Source of the DNA: UBA6522 sp965262365
GTDB taxonomy: Bacteria > Pseudomonadota > Gammaproteobacteria > Steroidobacterales > Rariloculaceae
Direction of reading: 5' to 3'
DNA length: 64,000 nt
NCBI GenBank assembly: GCA_965262365.1
Contig: OZ253541.1
Location: forward strand, 5,952,001-6,016,000
Positions 28,048-36,800 of the stretch are shown here, in pieces. Both the position numbers and the translations under genes were made by a program. Positions within the stretch are counted from its first letter, which is position 1, and each line of letters opens with the position of its first letter. Under the pieces are notes generated by a model. It was not told the origin of the DNA and searched no databases. It saw only the letters and a program-made list of their open reading frames with translations.

Positions 28048-29548
28048 TATCTAGGATGTCGTGGATCGGAATATTCTCCAGCGCTTGGGAAGCAAGCCGA
28101 TTCGATACTGCGTGTGGCAATATCGCGCGCCAGTTTCCCCGCTTCTGCGCGAGCTGCCGATGGACAAGCGTCTGCGCCGCTCTGTGCAGTTCGCGTCGAT
28201 GCTGGCCCAGCAATCCGGCGAGCGCTGCGAGTTCATCCACACCGTTCTCATTCCGGTGAATGGAAAAGGAATACACAAGCGCCAAAACCTCTGCGGCCAT
28301 CATAAGGTTTGCGTCAGGAACGCCTCTTTGATAGAACAATCTCTCGAAAAGTTGCTGGTCGGAAAAAGTAGAGAGGCTGCCTTCGTCGCGCACGGCATCC
28401 GCAAGCGCGAGCGCGAGCCGGGCGTTGCCGCCAGAGAATTCGGCGATCCGATACGCGTTGACTTGGCCAAGTCCGGGATGCCTCCGTTTGACGAGTGTTT
28501 CGGCAACATCCGAGCCCTCGGCATTGATGCGGACTACGCGTGTTTCCTCCGGCTTGTCGTCCCGAATATCGTACTCGACCGTTATAAGACGGATGTCAGG
28601 TTCCGCGGCAACGTCGGCAGCAAGTTGATTGTGTGTGCCGGACGGGCAGTTATCTAAAATTATGATTGCTGAACGTCGGTCAGCGATGAGGCGCTCAAGT
28701 ACTGCACGCGCTGAAGGATCCGGTGACTCGCCAAGATCCGTATAGATCGCTTGGGATTTGTCGAGAGGCTCGGTCCCGACAGTATCTTCAAACAGAGCCT
28801 GAACGATGCGTGTTTTGCCCACCCCGGACAACCCGGCAATCCGCACGGCTTTTCCCGAGTCTCTTACAAGTTGTCGAATCCCGTCTATGCCTTGAGGGAT
28901 GTCTAGTTTTTTACTGTGTTTTTCGGGAAGAGCGATCACAACGCCGGCCTCGCAGATCAGCGTGTCTTTATCACGCAGCGGCGTCTTGCTCCATCGGCCG
29001 AATGGCCTCCACCCGTCAAGGGGAAGACCCAGTCTCTCACGGACCCAAAGCCCGACGCCAGGGTGCTGACGGAGCCAATTGGCGAGATCGGCGCGCCCGT
29101 AGAATTCCGTTCGCAGATCTCCGAGATTGTTAACCGACTCGATTTGCGCTTGCATGGACGCCCGGCGATTTTCCAAGAAACGACCGGTAGGGTCATCGGC
29201 GAGGCTGACGATGATGTAGCAGGCGTTGTCCGCGGCCAATTCGGAGAAAATAGGCCGAAGATTTCCGCCTGGAGAGATTTCTTCGCCAATCTTGCTGGGT
29301 GTCATACTTGACTTCTTGACTTGGAACCCAGTGCGCGCGCGCGGCACGAAATCTCCTGCAAAGTTTTGATTTGCGCATCGGAATTCGACATCCAGTCCTC
29401 CGTCCGGAGTGGTCTGGGCGCCACCCCACTTCAAGCCGGATACTGGCGCGCCTGCACGTCGAATTTCTGCTTCGCACAATCGAGCGAGGAACTCTCGCAG
29501 ATCCGTGTCTGTGAGTTGGCGTAGCTGATCTTTGGAAATGTCAAACAT
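28048..29548 (-). pseudogene. 5' part of QxK-nuclease/STAND ATPase defence gene, split by two IS
   Basis: This is the N-terminal 500 residues of a 1285-residue protein rebuilt from 28054-29548, 25990-26334 and 22748-24765 (3858 bases, no internal stop). Residues 1-90 hold TTPDGGLDVEF (Asp49, Asp53) and GFQVKKS (Gln76, Lys78), a D...QxK variant of the PDDEXK nuclease core. Walker A is GLSGVGKT (239-246) and Walker B is IIILDNC (about 295-301). A long helical C-terminal sensor follows. This nuclease-STAND-sensor layout matches Avs-type and related anti-phage ATPases, which bind a phage protein and then degrade DNA. Both insertions leave perfect target duplications, so loss of function is recent. 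The start ATG at 29546-29548 begins the conserved region; a second lies 66 bp upstream. Confidence 0.88.
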
Positions 29549-29807
29549 GCATTCGAAGTTTCGGTAGGACTCGAAGTCATGGCGGTTCGCGCAATGTGGA
29601 ACCACGAAGAGCAACTGTCAAATCTGGTGTATGGCCGTCCAGAATTATGCGACTTTCCTGCTGACGTTTCTTTCGTCAACTCCATGGATGAACGTGGCTT
29701 CGGCCACGACATCGGCCAGTCGGTGAAATCCGTGTAGTGGTCGCCAGCGTTTCTGTGCGCTCTTGGCCGGGGCGTTGCGAGAACTTTTTTCGTGATTTAG
29801 CGTGGCT
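29549..29807. other. Leader of the STAND-ATPase gene
   Basis: No gene that I can support. It separates two minus-strand genes and presumably contains the promoter of the ATPase gene, but I see no clear sigma-70 boxes. Confidence 0.4.
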
Positions 29808-30119
29808 CTATCCCGGACCGTCGGCGCCACAGGGTGGCACGTCCGGCGCGATTCTGGAAATTTCGCGCCGAATTTCTTCAATCTCGTCGCTTCGCCCCTT
29901 CGCGATCATATCCCGGGCGATGGCCTGTGCGGTGAACAACGACGACCGCAAGAGGTGAATTTCGAGTTCGGTTCGGGGCCACTCGCGACGATCGAGGGCC
30001 TCCATCGCGAGCTGTACCAGCAGATGATTGGGCGAGTCGTTGCGTTTTCTGGCCGCAGTTTCGACCCGATTCCATTGAGCTTCGGTCACGCGAACGGTCT
30101 TTGACAGTGTCTTGGCCAT
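29808..30119 (-). CDS. Ribbon-helix-helix plasmid/transfer regulator
   Basis: A 103-residue protein with an N-terminal RHH fold (LSKTVRVTEAQWNRVETAA, then a helix ending in LLVQLAMEALDRREW) and a C-terminal helix-rich segment (EIEEIRREISRI). Small RHH proteins of this kind are relaxosome accessory proteins or autorepressors on conjugative elements. Three partly palindromic copies of a GTCAAATTGACTGAAC motif lie just upstream (30291-30433) and are candidate binding sites. It is the natural partner of the relaxase whose helicase fragment lies at 7791-9368, but that link is inference. Confidence 0.72.
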   Translation of the reverse strand: MAKTLSKTVRVTEAQWNRVETAARKRNDSPNHLLVQLAMEALDRREWPRTELEIHLLRSSLFTAQAIARDMIAKGRSDEIEEIRREISRIAPDVPPCGADGPG

Positions 30120-30290
30120 GTGGTTTTCCAGTTTTCCAGAAGGATATTCGGGTCGATTGTGCCGGAACGAGCAGCGGAGAGTTCAATGTTCGGAATCGGA
30201 AGCACCCGTATGAGCGAGGAAAAATCTCTGCATGAAGCCAGTCGCCGAGGGCACCAAATTGAGTGCTGCTGTAGGTTGGTGGAAGCTGGC

Positions 30291-30433
30291 GTTCGGTCAA
30301 ATTGACTGAACGTGGAACTAGCTGAGCATACACGCGCTTGTGAGCGATCCGTGTTTTTCAATTTTTATCTGAAATATCAGCAGCTTATCCGTGCAGTCAA
30401 ATTGGCTGAACGGCGCCGTCAAATTGACTGAAC
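30291..30433. repeat. Three palindromic repeats upstream of the RHH gene
   Basis: The core GTCAAATTGACTGAAC occurs at 30296-30311 and 30418-30433, with a one-base variant (TTGGC for TTGAC) at 30396-30411. The first copy is a near-perfect palindrome with 10-bp arms GTTCGGTCAA and TTGACTGAAC around a single A. Start-to-start distances are 100 and 22 bp. These look like operator or relaxosome binding sites. Confidence 0.7.
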
Positions 30434-30838
30434 TTTTCCCGGCACGACAAGGGCGCGATTCTCTAGTACCCGGGCGTACCCGAACGTAGGTCGAGCGCCG
30501 GTCGAGCGTAGTGGAAGGTAGTTGGTGGCGGTCCGGGCAGCCCGCTGCGTCGGGTGTGAGGACAATAGCCTGCGACTGCAGTCGAACAGGCCAAAGAGTC
30601 AAACACACCGTCATGGGCCGGGGGCCCCGCCGTTACGGCACTTGCGAGCCGCCGCGGCGATTGAGCGAGAGGACCGGGCCGCATCTCCAAGCGCGTTCCA
30701 CGTTGTCTTCCCGACAACAGAGGTAACAAAACGGGGCGCAGCGCGCAAGTCCGGGCGGCGTTTTCTCACAAGAGACGCAGCGGCACGAGTGGCCGCGGAG
30801 GTGGGAGTCGATTCGTTACCGCAACGCAGCAGCGATCG

Positions 30839-30941
30839 TCTCACACGTTACCGGCGATCATCTCACACGTTACCGGAGCGCAGGAATTTTCGTCTCACAT
30901 GTTACCCGGACGCAACGAAAGTTCGTTTCACATGTTACCGG
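30839..30941 (+). repeat. Four iteron-like direct repeats
   Basis: TCTCACACGTTACCGG at 30839-30854 and 30861-30876; variants TCTCACATGTTACCCGG at 30893-30909 and TTTCACATGTTACCGG at 30926-30941. Start-to-start distances are 22, 32 and 33 bp, close to two and three helical turns, so all sites face one side of the DNA. This is the pattern of initiator iterons or a cooperative operator. Confidence 0.75.
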
Positions 30942-31340
30942 GACGCATCGACGGTGAGGGCGACAGGGAAGGAACCGACGCGGAGCGACGCGCCCGGATT
31001 CATCGAATGAAGCGGCGAACGCGAATCGGTGATCCGCAGCGCTCTTTTCAGCATCGGTATCGGCGTCAACATCAGTGTCGACAGCAGCGTCGGCGTCGAA
31101 GTAGCGGCCGAGCCGCCGCGGAGTGCGGCGCCGAAGGCGACGCACTCCGCCAGGTCGAGCCACTCCCGTGTGCGGAACGGACTCGATCCGGGGTAACGAA
31201 CGAAGGGGAAAGCGGTTCCGGGACCGGAACCGGAAGGAAGCCGCCGCGGCGAGTCGGCGGACGATCGTGCCGCGGCGGTTGTCGATCCTTGGTGCGGGCC
31301 GAGTCCCGAGGAGGAACCCGGCCCGCGAGAGGCGCGACGG

Positions 31341-32258
31341 TCAGAGCGCGATGCGATGCACGGGGATGCCGAGCTGGGTGGCCTTGTCGAGGAGGTTCTC
31401 GGAGATGCCGGAACCGGGGAACCCGATGACGCCCTTGGGCAGAAGTTTCAGCAGCTGATCGTTGCGGCGGAACGGAGCGGCCTTGCCGTGGGCGTTCCAG
31501 TCCGGTTTGCAAACGACCTGGTGCACGCCCCTGGACTCGGCCCAACGCGCCGCGATCTTCTCAGCACCCGGACCGCCACCGTGTACCAGGACCATGTCCT
31601 TGTACTTGCCGCGTACCTGATCGAGCGCCGCGCAGATCGGGTTGGCGTCGTCGACGGGCTTGGAGCCGGCGACGGCGACGAGGGTGCCTTGCGGCAGGTA
31701 CGCCTGGGTCTTCTCGTTCTCTCTCGCTCGGAGGAAGTCGCGGGCATCGATCGCCGCGGAGGTCAGTTGCGCGGTGCGGCTGATGTGCGAGCCGTGCCGC
31801 GGTCGCCAGGTGTTGCCGGTGTCTGAGCGGTATCGTTCGGCGGCGGCGTCGCGAAGTTGCTCGAACGCGTCTCTACGGTCGCCGAGGTTGCGGGCGCGCT
31901 CGATGATCCGCTCCAGTTCCCAAGCGTTGATCTCGGTCCCGTCCTGGGCGTGCTGCAGATTCTTCAGTTCCGGCGCGAGCCGATCCACGGCCCGGTCCAG
32001 TCGTACGGTCTGCATGTGCAGGGTATTGACGAAGCCCCAGAGCAGCGACTCCCGTTCATCGGCGAACTGGGTGCCGTCAGGCGCGATCTCATCGACGAAG
32101 GCATCGAGGATCGTTTCCAGGCCCGCCAGCGCCTCGTCGCGATCCCAGATGGCTCGTGGATCGGGTTCGCCTTTCGCAGGGGCGCCTCCGAAGCGTTCGA
32201 GGTTCTCGCAGAGTACGGCGGTCGGAGAGATGGCCTGAGTGTGTTCGAGTGTATACAT
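31341..32258 (-). CDS. DUF2493-domain (SLOG-superfamily) protein
   Basis: A 305-residue protein. The N-terminal half (about 1-170) is helical and of unknown role. The C-terminal domain begins QGTLVAVAGSKPVDD and includes MVLVHGGGPGAEKIAARWAESRG and GFPGSGISENLL, the conserved blocks of DUF2493, a SLOG-type Rossmann domain predicted to bind nucleotides or nucleotide-derived ligands. This family is typical of plasmids and integrative elements of proteobacteria. The start ATG at 32256-32258 begins MYTLEHTQ and has AGGAG upstream on the coding strand. It is probably in the same unit as the SLOG gene and ssb. Confidence 0.82.
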   Translation of the reverse strand: MYTLEHTQAISPTAVLCENLERFGGAPAKGEPDPRAIWDRDEALAGLETILDAFVDEIAPDGTQFADERESLLWGFVNTLHMQTVRLDRAVDRLAPELKNLQHAQDGTEINAWELERIIERARNLGDRRDAFEQLRDAAAERYRSDTGNTWRPRHGSHISRTAQLTSAAIDARDFLRARENEKTQAYLPQGTLVAVAGSKPVDDANPICAALDQVRGKYKDMVLVHGGGPGAEKIAARWAESRGVHQVVCKPDWNAHGKAAPFRRNDQLLKLLPKGVIGFPGSGISENLLDKATQLGIPVHRIAL

Positions 32259-32523
32259 GATGTGCTCCTGAAGAGAGTGATGAATGAACCGCGCCGGATT
32301 CTTCCGACGTGATGGTTTAAAAAGACACGCGCGCGCAGCGGAGTCACCCGCGTAGCGGGCCGCAACGCAGTGGAGGACCCCTTTAGGGGTTGGCGCAGTG
32401 AGCACGTGTGGCAAACTCAAACATCACAGAGGAAGAAAAAGGTTTTCTACGGAGTGCGTCATTCTTTTTGATCGGCGCAGCCGCACCGATCATGGGACAG
32501 TTGCCGCAGCGGTGTTGTGCGGA

Positions 32524-33069
32524 TCAGAGCGATGGACGCAGGTCGCGCAGGAATTCGCAGACCTCCCGCGGCGAATCGGTGGCGAGGTTCAGCACGGGGA
32601 TGCGGTAGATGGCCGCGATGTGCAGGGTGAGGCTTGAATGGCTGAGCAGGTCGCCCTCGGGATGCCAGCTGACGATGGCGTCGACGGGACGGTCAAGCGC
32701 AGGGCCGAGGATCACGGCGGTCATCGGCGCGAGCAGACGGCGGGCGCCATCGGCGAAGCGGTGCCAGCTCGGATGCAGCTGGGCGGCCAGACGTGTGCAG
32801 GACGGGCGTTCGGAGTCCGACAGGACATGGCAGTCGGTGCCGGTGAGGTTGTTGTACCCGGCCCAGGGGAGGTAACGGGTTCGGGCGCCGGGCGGCGTGC
32901 CGTCCACGAACGCCTGGTCGGCGTCGTACGCGCCGCCGGTGTTCAGGTGCCAGCCTGTTCGGTGCAGCCAGCGGGCCACCCGGGTCATGTCGGCCAAAGT
33001 GTTCCGGGGCGTTTTCCGCCAACCGATCCCGGCATAGATGGCACGCGGCGCTGTGGTGGTATTCGTCAT
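32524..33069 (-). CDS. SLOG-family DprA-like small protein
   Basis: A 181-residue protein beginning MTNTTTAPRAIYAGIGWRKTP. The YAGIG-R-TP opening, GGAYDADQAFVDG and the later AVILGPALDRPVDAIVSW block match small SLOG/DprA-like Rossmann proteins often found on phages and plasmids. It may sense a nucleotide or handle single-stranded DNA; no function is established. The longer upstream open frame is antisense to other genes and was ignored. It lies between ssb and the DUF2493 gene, all on the minus strand. Confidence 0.72.
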   Translation of the reverse strand: MTNTTTAPRAIYAGIGWRKTPRNTLADMTRVARWLHRTGWHLNTGGAYDADQAFVDGTPPGARTRYLPWAGYNNLTGTDCHVLSDSERPSCTRLAAQLHPSWHRFADGARRLLAPMTAVILGPALDRPVDAIVSWHPEGDLLSHSSLTLHIAAIYRIPVLNLATDSPREVCEFLRDLRPSL

Positions 33070-33136
33070 CGCAGGTTCCTCCGTGGGTGAGCGGACCGGC
33101 AGGTCGGTGAAGGATCGTGAATCCCATGCATGAGTA

Positions 33137-33177
33137 GAGGGCCGACCCTCGCCCGGGATGAGCGAAGGCCGGCCCTC
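33137..33177. other. Inverted repeat in the ssb-SLOG spacer
   Basis: GAGGGCCG at 33137-33144 pairs with CGGCCCTC at 33170-33177 around a 25-base interior that can extend the stem. It lies in the 313-bp gap 33070-33382, which otherwise shows nothing but an AT-richer centre near 33230-33340 that could contain the promoter of the SLOG gene. Confidence 0.4.
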
Positions 33178-33343
33178 AGGGACCCGGACGGGTCGATCAG
33201 AACGGTTAGAGGCCCTTTCGCCGTGTAAAGTTTGGCGAAGCGATTTGTTTTGCAACGAGTTTTTCGTGCTTGGAAGCGCGTCCCGGTGGATCGTTTGTAA
33301 AGTTTTGCCGCGATAGAGGGGGCATTGTTTACATTTTCCGTCA

Positions 33344-33376
33344 GCCGCGTCCCGCCCGAGTCGGGCGGGACGCGGC
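33344..33376 (-). terminator. Strong hairpin just after ssb
   Basis: A nearly perfect inverted repeat with 16-bp arms (GCCGCGTCCCGCCCGA and its complement, centre G at 33360) starts 6 bases after the ssb stop. There is no T-run on either strand, so it may act as an RNA-stabilising or rho-assisted terminator and not as a classical intrinsic one. Confidence 0.5.
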
Positions 33377-33382
33377 GAGGGT

Positions 33383-33778
33383 TCAGGATGGCAGGTCTTG
33401 CGGGTTCGGACCCGAAGTAGCGCTGTCGGCGCGCTTGTCGAGGAACTGCAGCCGGCCACCGGGAGCCAGCAGGATCTCGGTGGAGAACCGGTCGGTGTCT
33501 TCGCCGGGCTTTGACCATCGCCGCGTCTGCAGTTTGCCGTCGACGTAGACCAGGCGGCCCTTGCGGGCGTGCTTGCGGCAGATGTCGACGAGTCCGTCCT
33601 GGAAGGTCGCCACGCGGTGCCATTCGGTCTTGTCGGCCTTCTGGCCGGACTTGTCGATGTACGACTCGTCGGTCGCGATGCTGAGGTTCGCGACGCGCCC
33701 GCCGCTGGTGAGATGATTGACGTTGACGTCGGTCCCGAGGCGGCCGATGAGTTCCACGCGATTAAGTCCGAAGGCCAT
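33383..33778 (-). CDS. ssb: Single-stranded DNA-binding protein
   Basis: A 131-residue SSB: MAFGLNRVELIGRLGTDVNV, then the OB-fold blocks GGRVANLSIATDESYID, EWHRVATF and KGRLVYVDGKLQTRRW. The C-terminal acidic DDIPF tail of chromosomal SSBs is not present; the protein ends NPQDLPS. The short tail and the neighbouring DUF2493 and SLOG genes suggest a plasmid or integrative-element SSB, which supports replication or transfer of the element. The 5' end abuts the truncated start of the giant autotransporter gene on the other strand. Confidence 0.92.
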   Translation of the reverse strand: MAFGLNRVELIGRLGTDVNVNHLTSGGRVANLSIATDESYIDKSGQKADKTEWHRVATFQDGLVDICRKHARKGRLVYVDGKLQTRRWSKPGEDTDRFSTEILLAPGGRLQFLDKRADSATSGPNPQDLPS

Positions 33779-33841
33779 GGCGATTCTCCTGATGGTCTGG
33801 ATGATGACAAGGGTTGGGAACGTTCGAAGGCCGGGTCGATT

Positions 33842-36800
33842 CCTCTCTCCTGGTGCACCACGCTGGGGGTGGGGTACGCGACCTCGTCTGGTATGTTGTC
33901 GATGTTCGAGGAGTTCGGATACTTGGCTAACGGTAACTTTGGCGATCTCCTGTCGACGACGTTTTCCCATGGCGGGACCAGCTACACCGTGTCACAGGTT
34001 TATCGGTCCAAAAACTCATCGCCGGACGGAAACACGGTCCTCACCGACAAATTGAGCATCGCAGTTAGCTCAGCACTGCCCGACGGCACGGTCTTGCAGC
34101 TGGGCAGCCGGACCTTCACCGTCGATAGCGACTCCGAGACTAACACCCCAAATCAGGAAGCGTGGGACCTTCGGGGCAACCCGCTGAGCTGGACGGCGGG
34201 CCAGCACGTCACGGCGAGCCTGAAGTTTCCCACCGCGCCCAACCAGCCGACCGGCCTCACCGCCACCGCGAACGGCGCGACCCAGATCGATCTCGCCTGG
34301 GTAGCCCCCGCCGACAACGGCGGCGCCACCATCAGCGGCTACAGGATCGAGGTCTCCGCCGACGCCGGCACCACCTGGACCAACCTTCTCGCCAACACCG
34401 GCACCACCAACGTCACCTATTCCCACACCGGCCTCACCCGCGGCAGCACCCGCCACTACCGGGTCTCCGCCATCAACGCCAATGGCACCGGCGGCGCCTC
34501 CGACCCCACCAGCGCCACGACCGCCACCCCCACGCCCCCCGCGCCCCCCGAGATCACAGTTCCCAACGATTGGAGTTTGATCCCGACCGGGCATAGCACC
34601 GGCGACAAGTTCCGGCTCATCTTCCTCTCCTCGACGAAGACCAACGCCGGGTCCGCCGACATCGTGGACTACAACACCTTCATCCAGGGCCGCGCCGCGG
34701 GCGGACACTCCGACATCCAAACCTACAGCGCGGGCTTCCGGGCGGTCGGCTGCACGGACGACTCCGACGCCACCGCCAACACCGCCACCACCGGCACGGG
34801 CGTCGTCATCCACTGGCTGAACGGGAACAAGGTCGCGGATGACTACACGGATTTCTACGACGGGTCGTGGGACGAGGAGAGAAACAACCAAGACAGGAAC
34901 GAACTCGGCAACAACGGCCCCGATACATCCAACATCAACAACTACCCCTACACGGGCTGCAAGCACGACGGCACGGAGTCTATTACTGGAACTACTTCGT
35001 ACGCGCTCGGCGCGCCCGGCGGGTTTGTGCGCACGGGTCGTCCCAACTCCACCGCCAGCGGCGACGGCCCCATCAGCAGCGGTGACACCGCTGGAAACAC
35101 CTTCACCCGCCCGATGTACGGGCTCTCGCAGGTCTTCGAGGTGGCGGACGCCGGCAACACCGCCACCACCGGCACCCCGTCCATCGACGGCACACCGCAG
35201 GTCGGCCTGGTGCTGACGGCGGCGAAGGGGACCCTAGCGGACGTCGACGGCACGACCAAGGCGGACAACGGCGATACGGGCTACGCCTACAGCTACCAGT
35301 GGGTTCGGGTGGACGGCAGCACGGAGACGCCGATTACGAGTGCGACGGCACGCACCTACACGCTGACTGCGGCAGATCTGGGCAAGACGATCAAGGTGCA
35401 GACGAGCTTCACCGACGACGGGGACACTGCGGAAGGACCGCTCACCAGCGCCGCGACAGTGGCGGTGCTGGCGGCGGCGGGCGCCTGCCCGACGGACAAC
35501 GACTGGTGCACGACGCTGACGGTGGAGTTTCGGCAACAAAGTCCGAGCGTGCAATATTACGGATACATAGAAAACTTCGGCACGGGCGCGCTCGGTGACA
35601 GGACGATCAACTACGGAGGCAGGAACTGGATGCTCGATGCCCTGTTTATCAGGGATGATGCGGGCACCCGCACGATCAGGATCGAAGATTTCTTTACCAA
35701 CGGGTTCCTGCCGCGCGGCTCGGTGTTCACCCTGGGCGGACAGGATTTCACTACGAACGCGGCCGCCGAGGACTTCGCGACGAAAGTTTACGAATGGCCG
35801 GTTCCTGCCGGCATGGCCTGGATCGACGGCCAGGAAGTCACGGTGAGCGTCACGCTCGCGAACTTTGCCGCGACGGGCGAGCCTACGATTTCGGGCACGG
35901 CGGCGGTGGGCGAGACGCTGACGGCCGCAATCGGCAACATCGCCGACACCGACGGGCTGCCGACCACCTTCCCGGGCGATTACACCTTCCAGTGGCTGCG
36001 GCGGGACGGCGGCACGGATTCGACGATTACGGGTGCGACGGCAATCACCTACACGCCGGTGGCGGCAGACGTGGGCAAGAAGGTCAAGGTGACCGTGAGT
36101 TTCACCGACGACGGGGGCACCGGCGAGGCGCGCACCAGCAACGCCTACCCGTCGAGCGGGACGATCTCGGCGGAGCCGCTGCCGGAATTATCGTTCGCGG
36201 GCAGCAACATCACGGTGAGCGAAACCGCCGGAACGGCGACGCTCACGGTGGAACTCGACCCGGCGAGCACCGGGACGGTGACCGTGGATTTTGCGACGAG
36301 CGACGTCGGAACTTTTTCAGCGCATGCGGGCGTGGACTATACAGCGACCTCGGGCACGCTGACCTTCGCCGCGAGCGAGACATCAAAGACGATTACGGTC
36401 CCGATCCTGAACGACACGGATTACGATCCTTCGCAGCGCTTCCGGGTCACACTGAGCAACGCCTCGGGCGCGACGCTGCCGACATCCCCGTGGGCATTTG
36501 TCAACATTACCAACGACGACGCGATGCCGACGGCCTCGATCGCCAACGTCACCGTGGGCGAGGGCGCCGGCACGCTGACGCTGACCCTGGCACTCGACCG
36601 CCTGAGCAACGGGGATATTACCTACTCTGCGGCGACAGCCGGTGTGAGCGGCACGGCGACGGTGGCGGATGACTATGTCGCTTTCCTGCAGGGGGGAAGC
36701 AAGGATTTCAACGTACCGGCGGGAGCGATGTCGGCGACGTTCGACATCACCCTCGTCGACGACAGCCTGGATGAAACGGACGAAACGATCGTCATCATTT

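Larger units (their letters stand above)
30120..31340. other. 1.2-kb non-coding region with two repeat families
   Basis: No convincing gene despite several long open frames, which are low-complexity Arg/Gly/Ala-rich and mutually antisense. It contains the palindromic repeats at 30291-30433 and the direct repeats at 30839-30941. The location between an RHH regulator and DUF2493/SLOG/ssb genes fits an origin or regulatory region of a plasmid-derived element. Confidence 0.55.

Noticed and set aside
30839..30941. CRISPR array
   Set aside because: Repeats are only 16 bp, with 6-17 bp between them, and imperfect. No cas genes are near.
30522..31010. Forward frame across the iteron-like repeats
   Set aside because: Repetitive peptide generated by the repeats, Arg/Ala-rich, no homology and no credible start.
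33569..33841. N-terminal extension of the adhesin over ssb
   Set aside because: The extra 91 residues are the antisense of ssb and show no signal peptide or similarity to adhesin modules.
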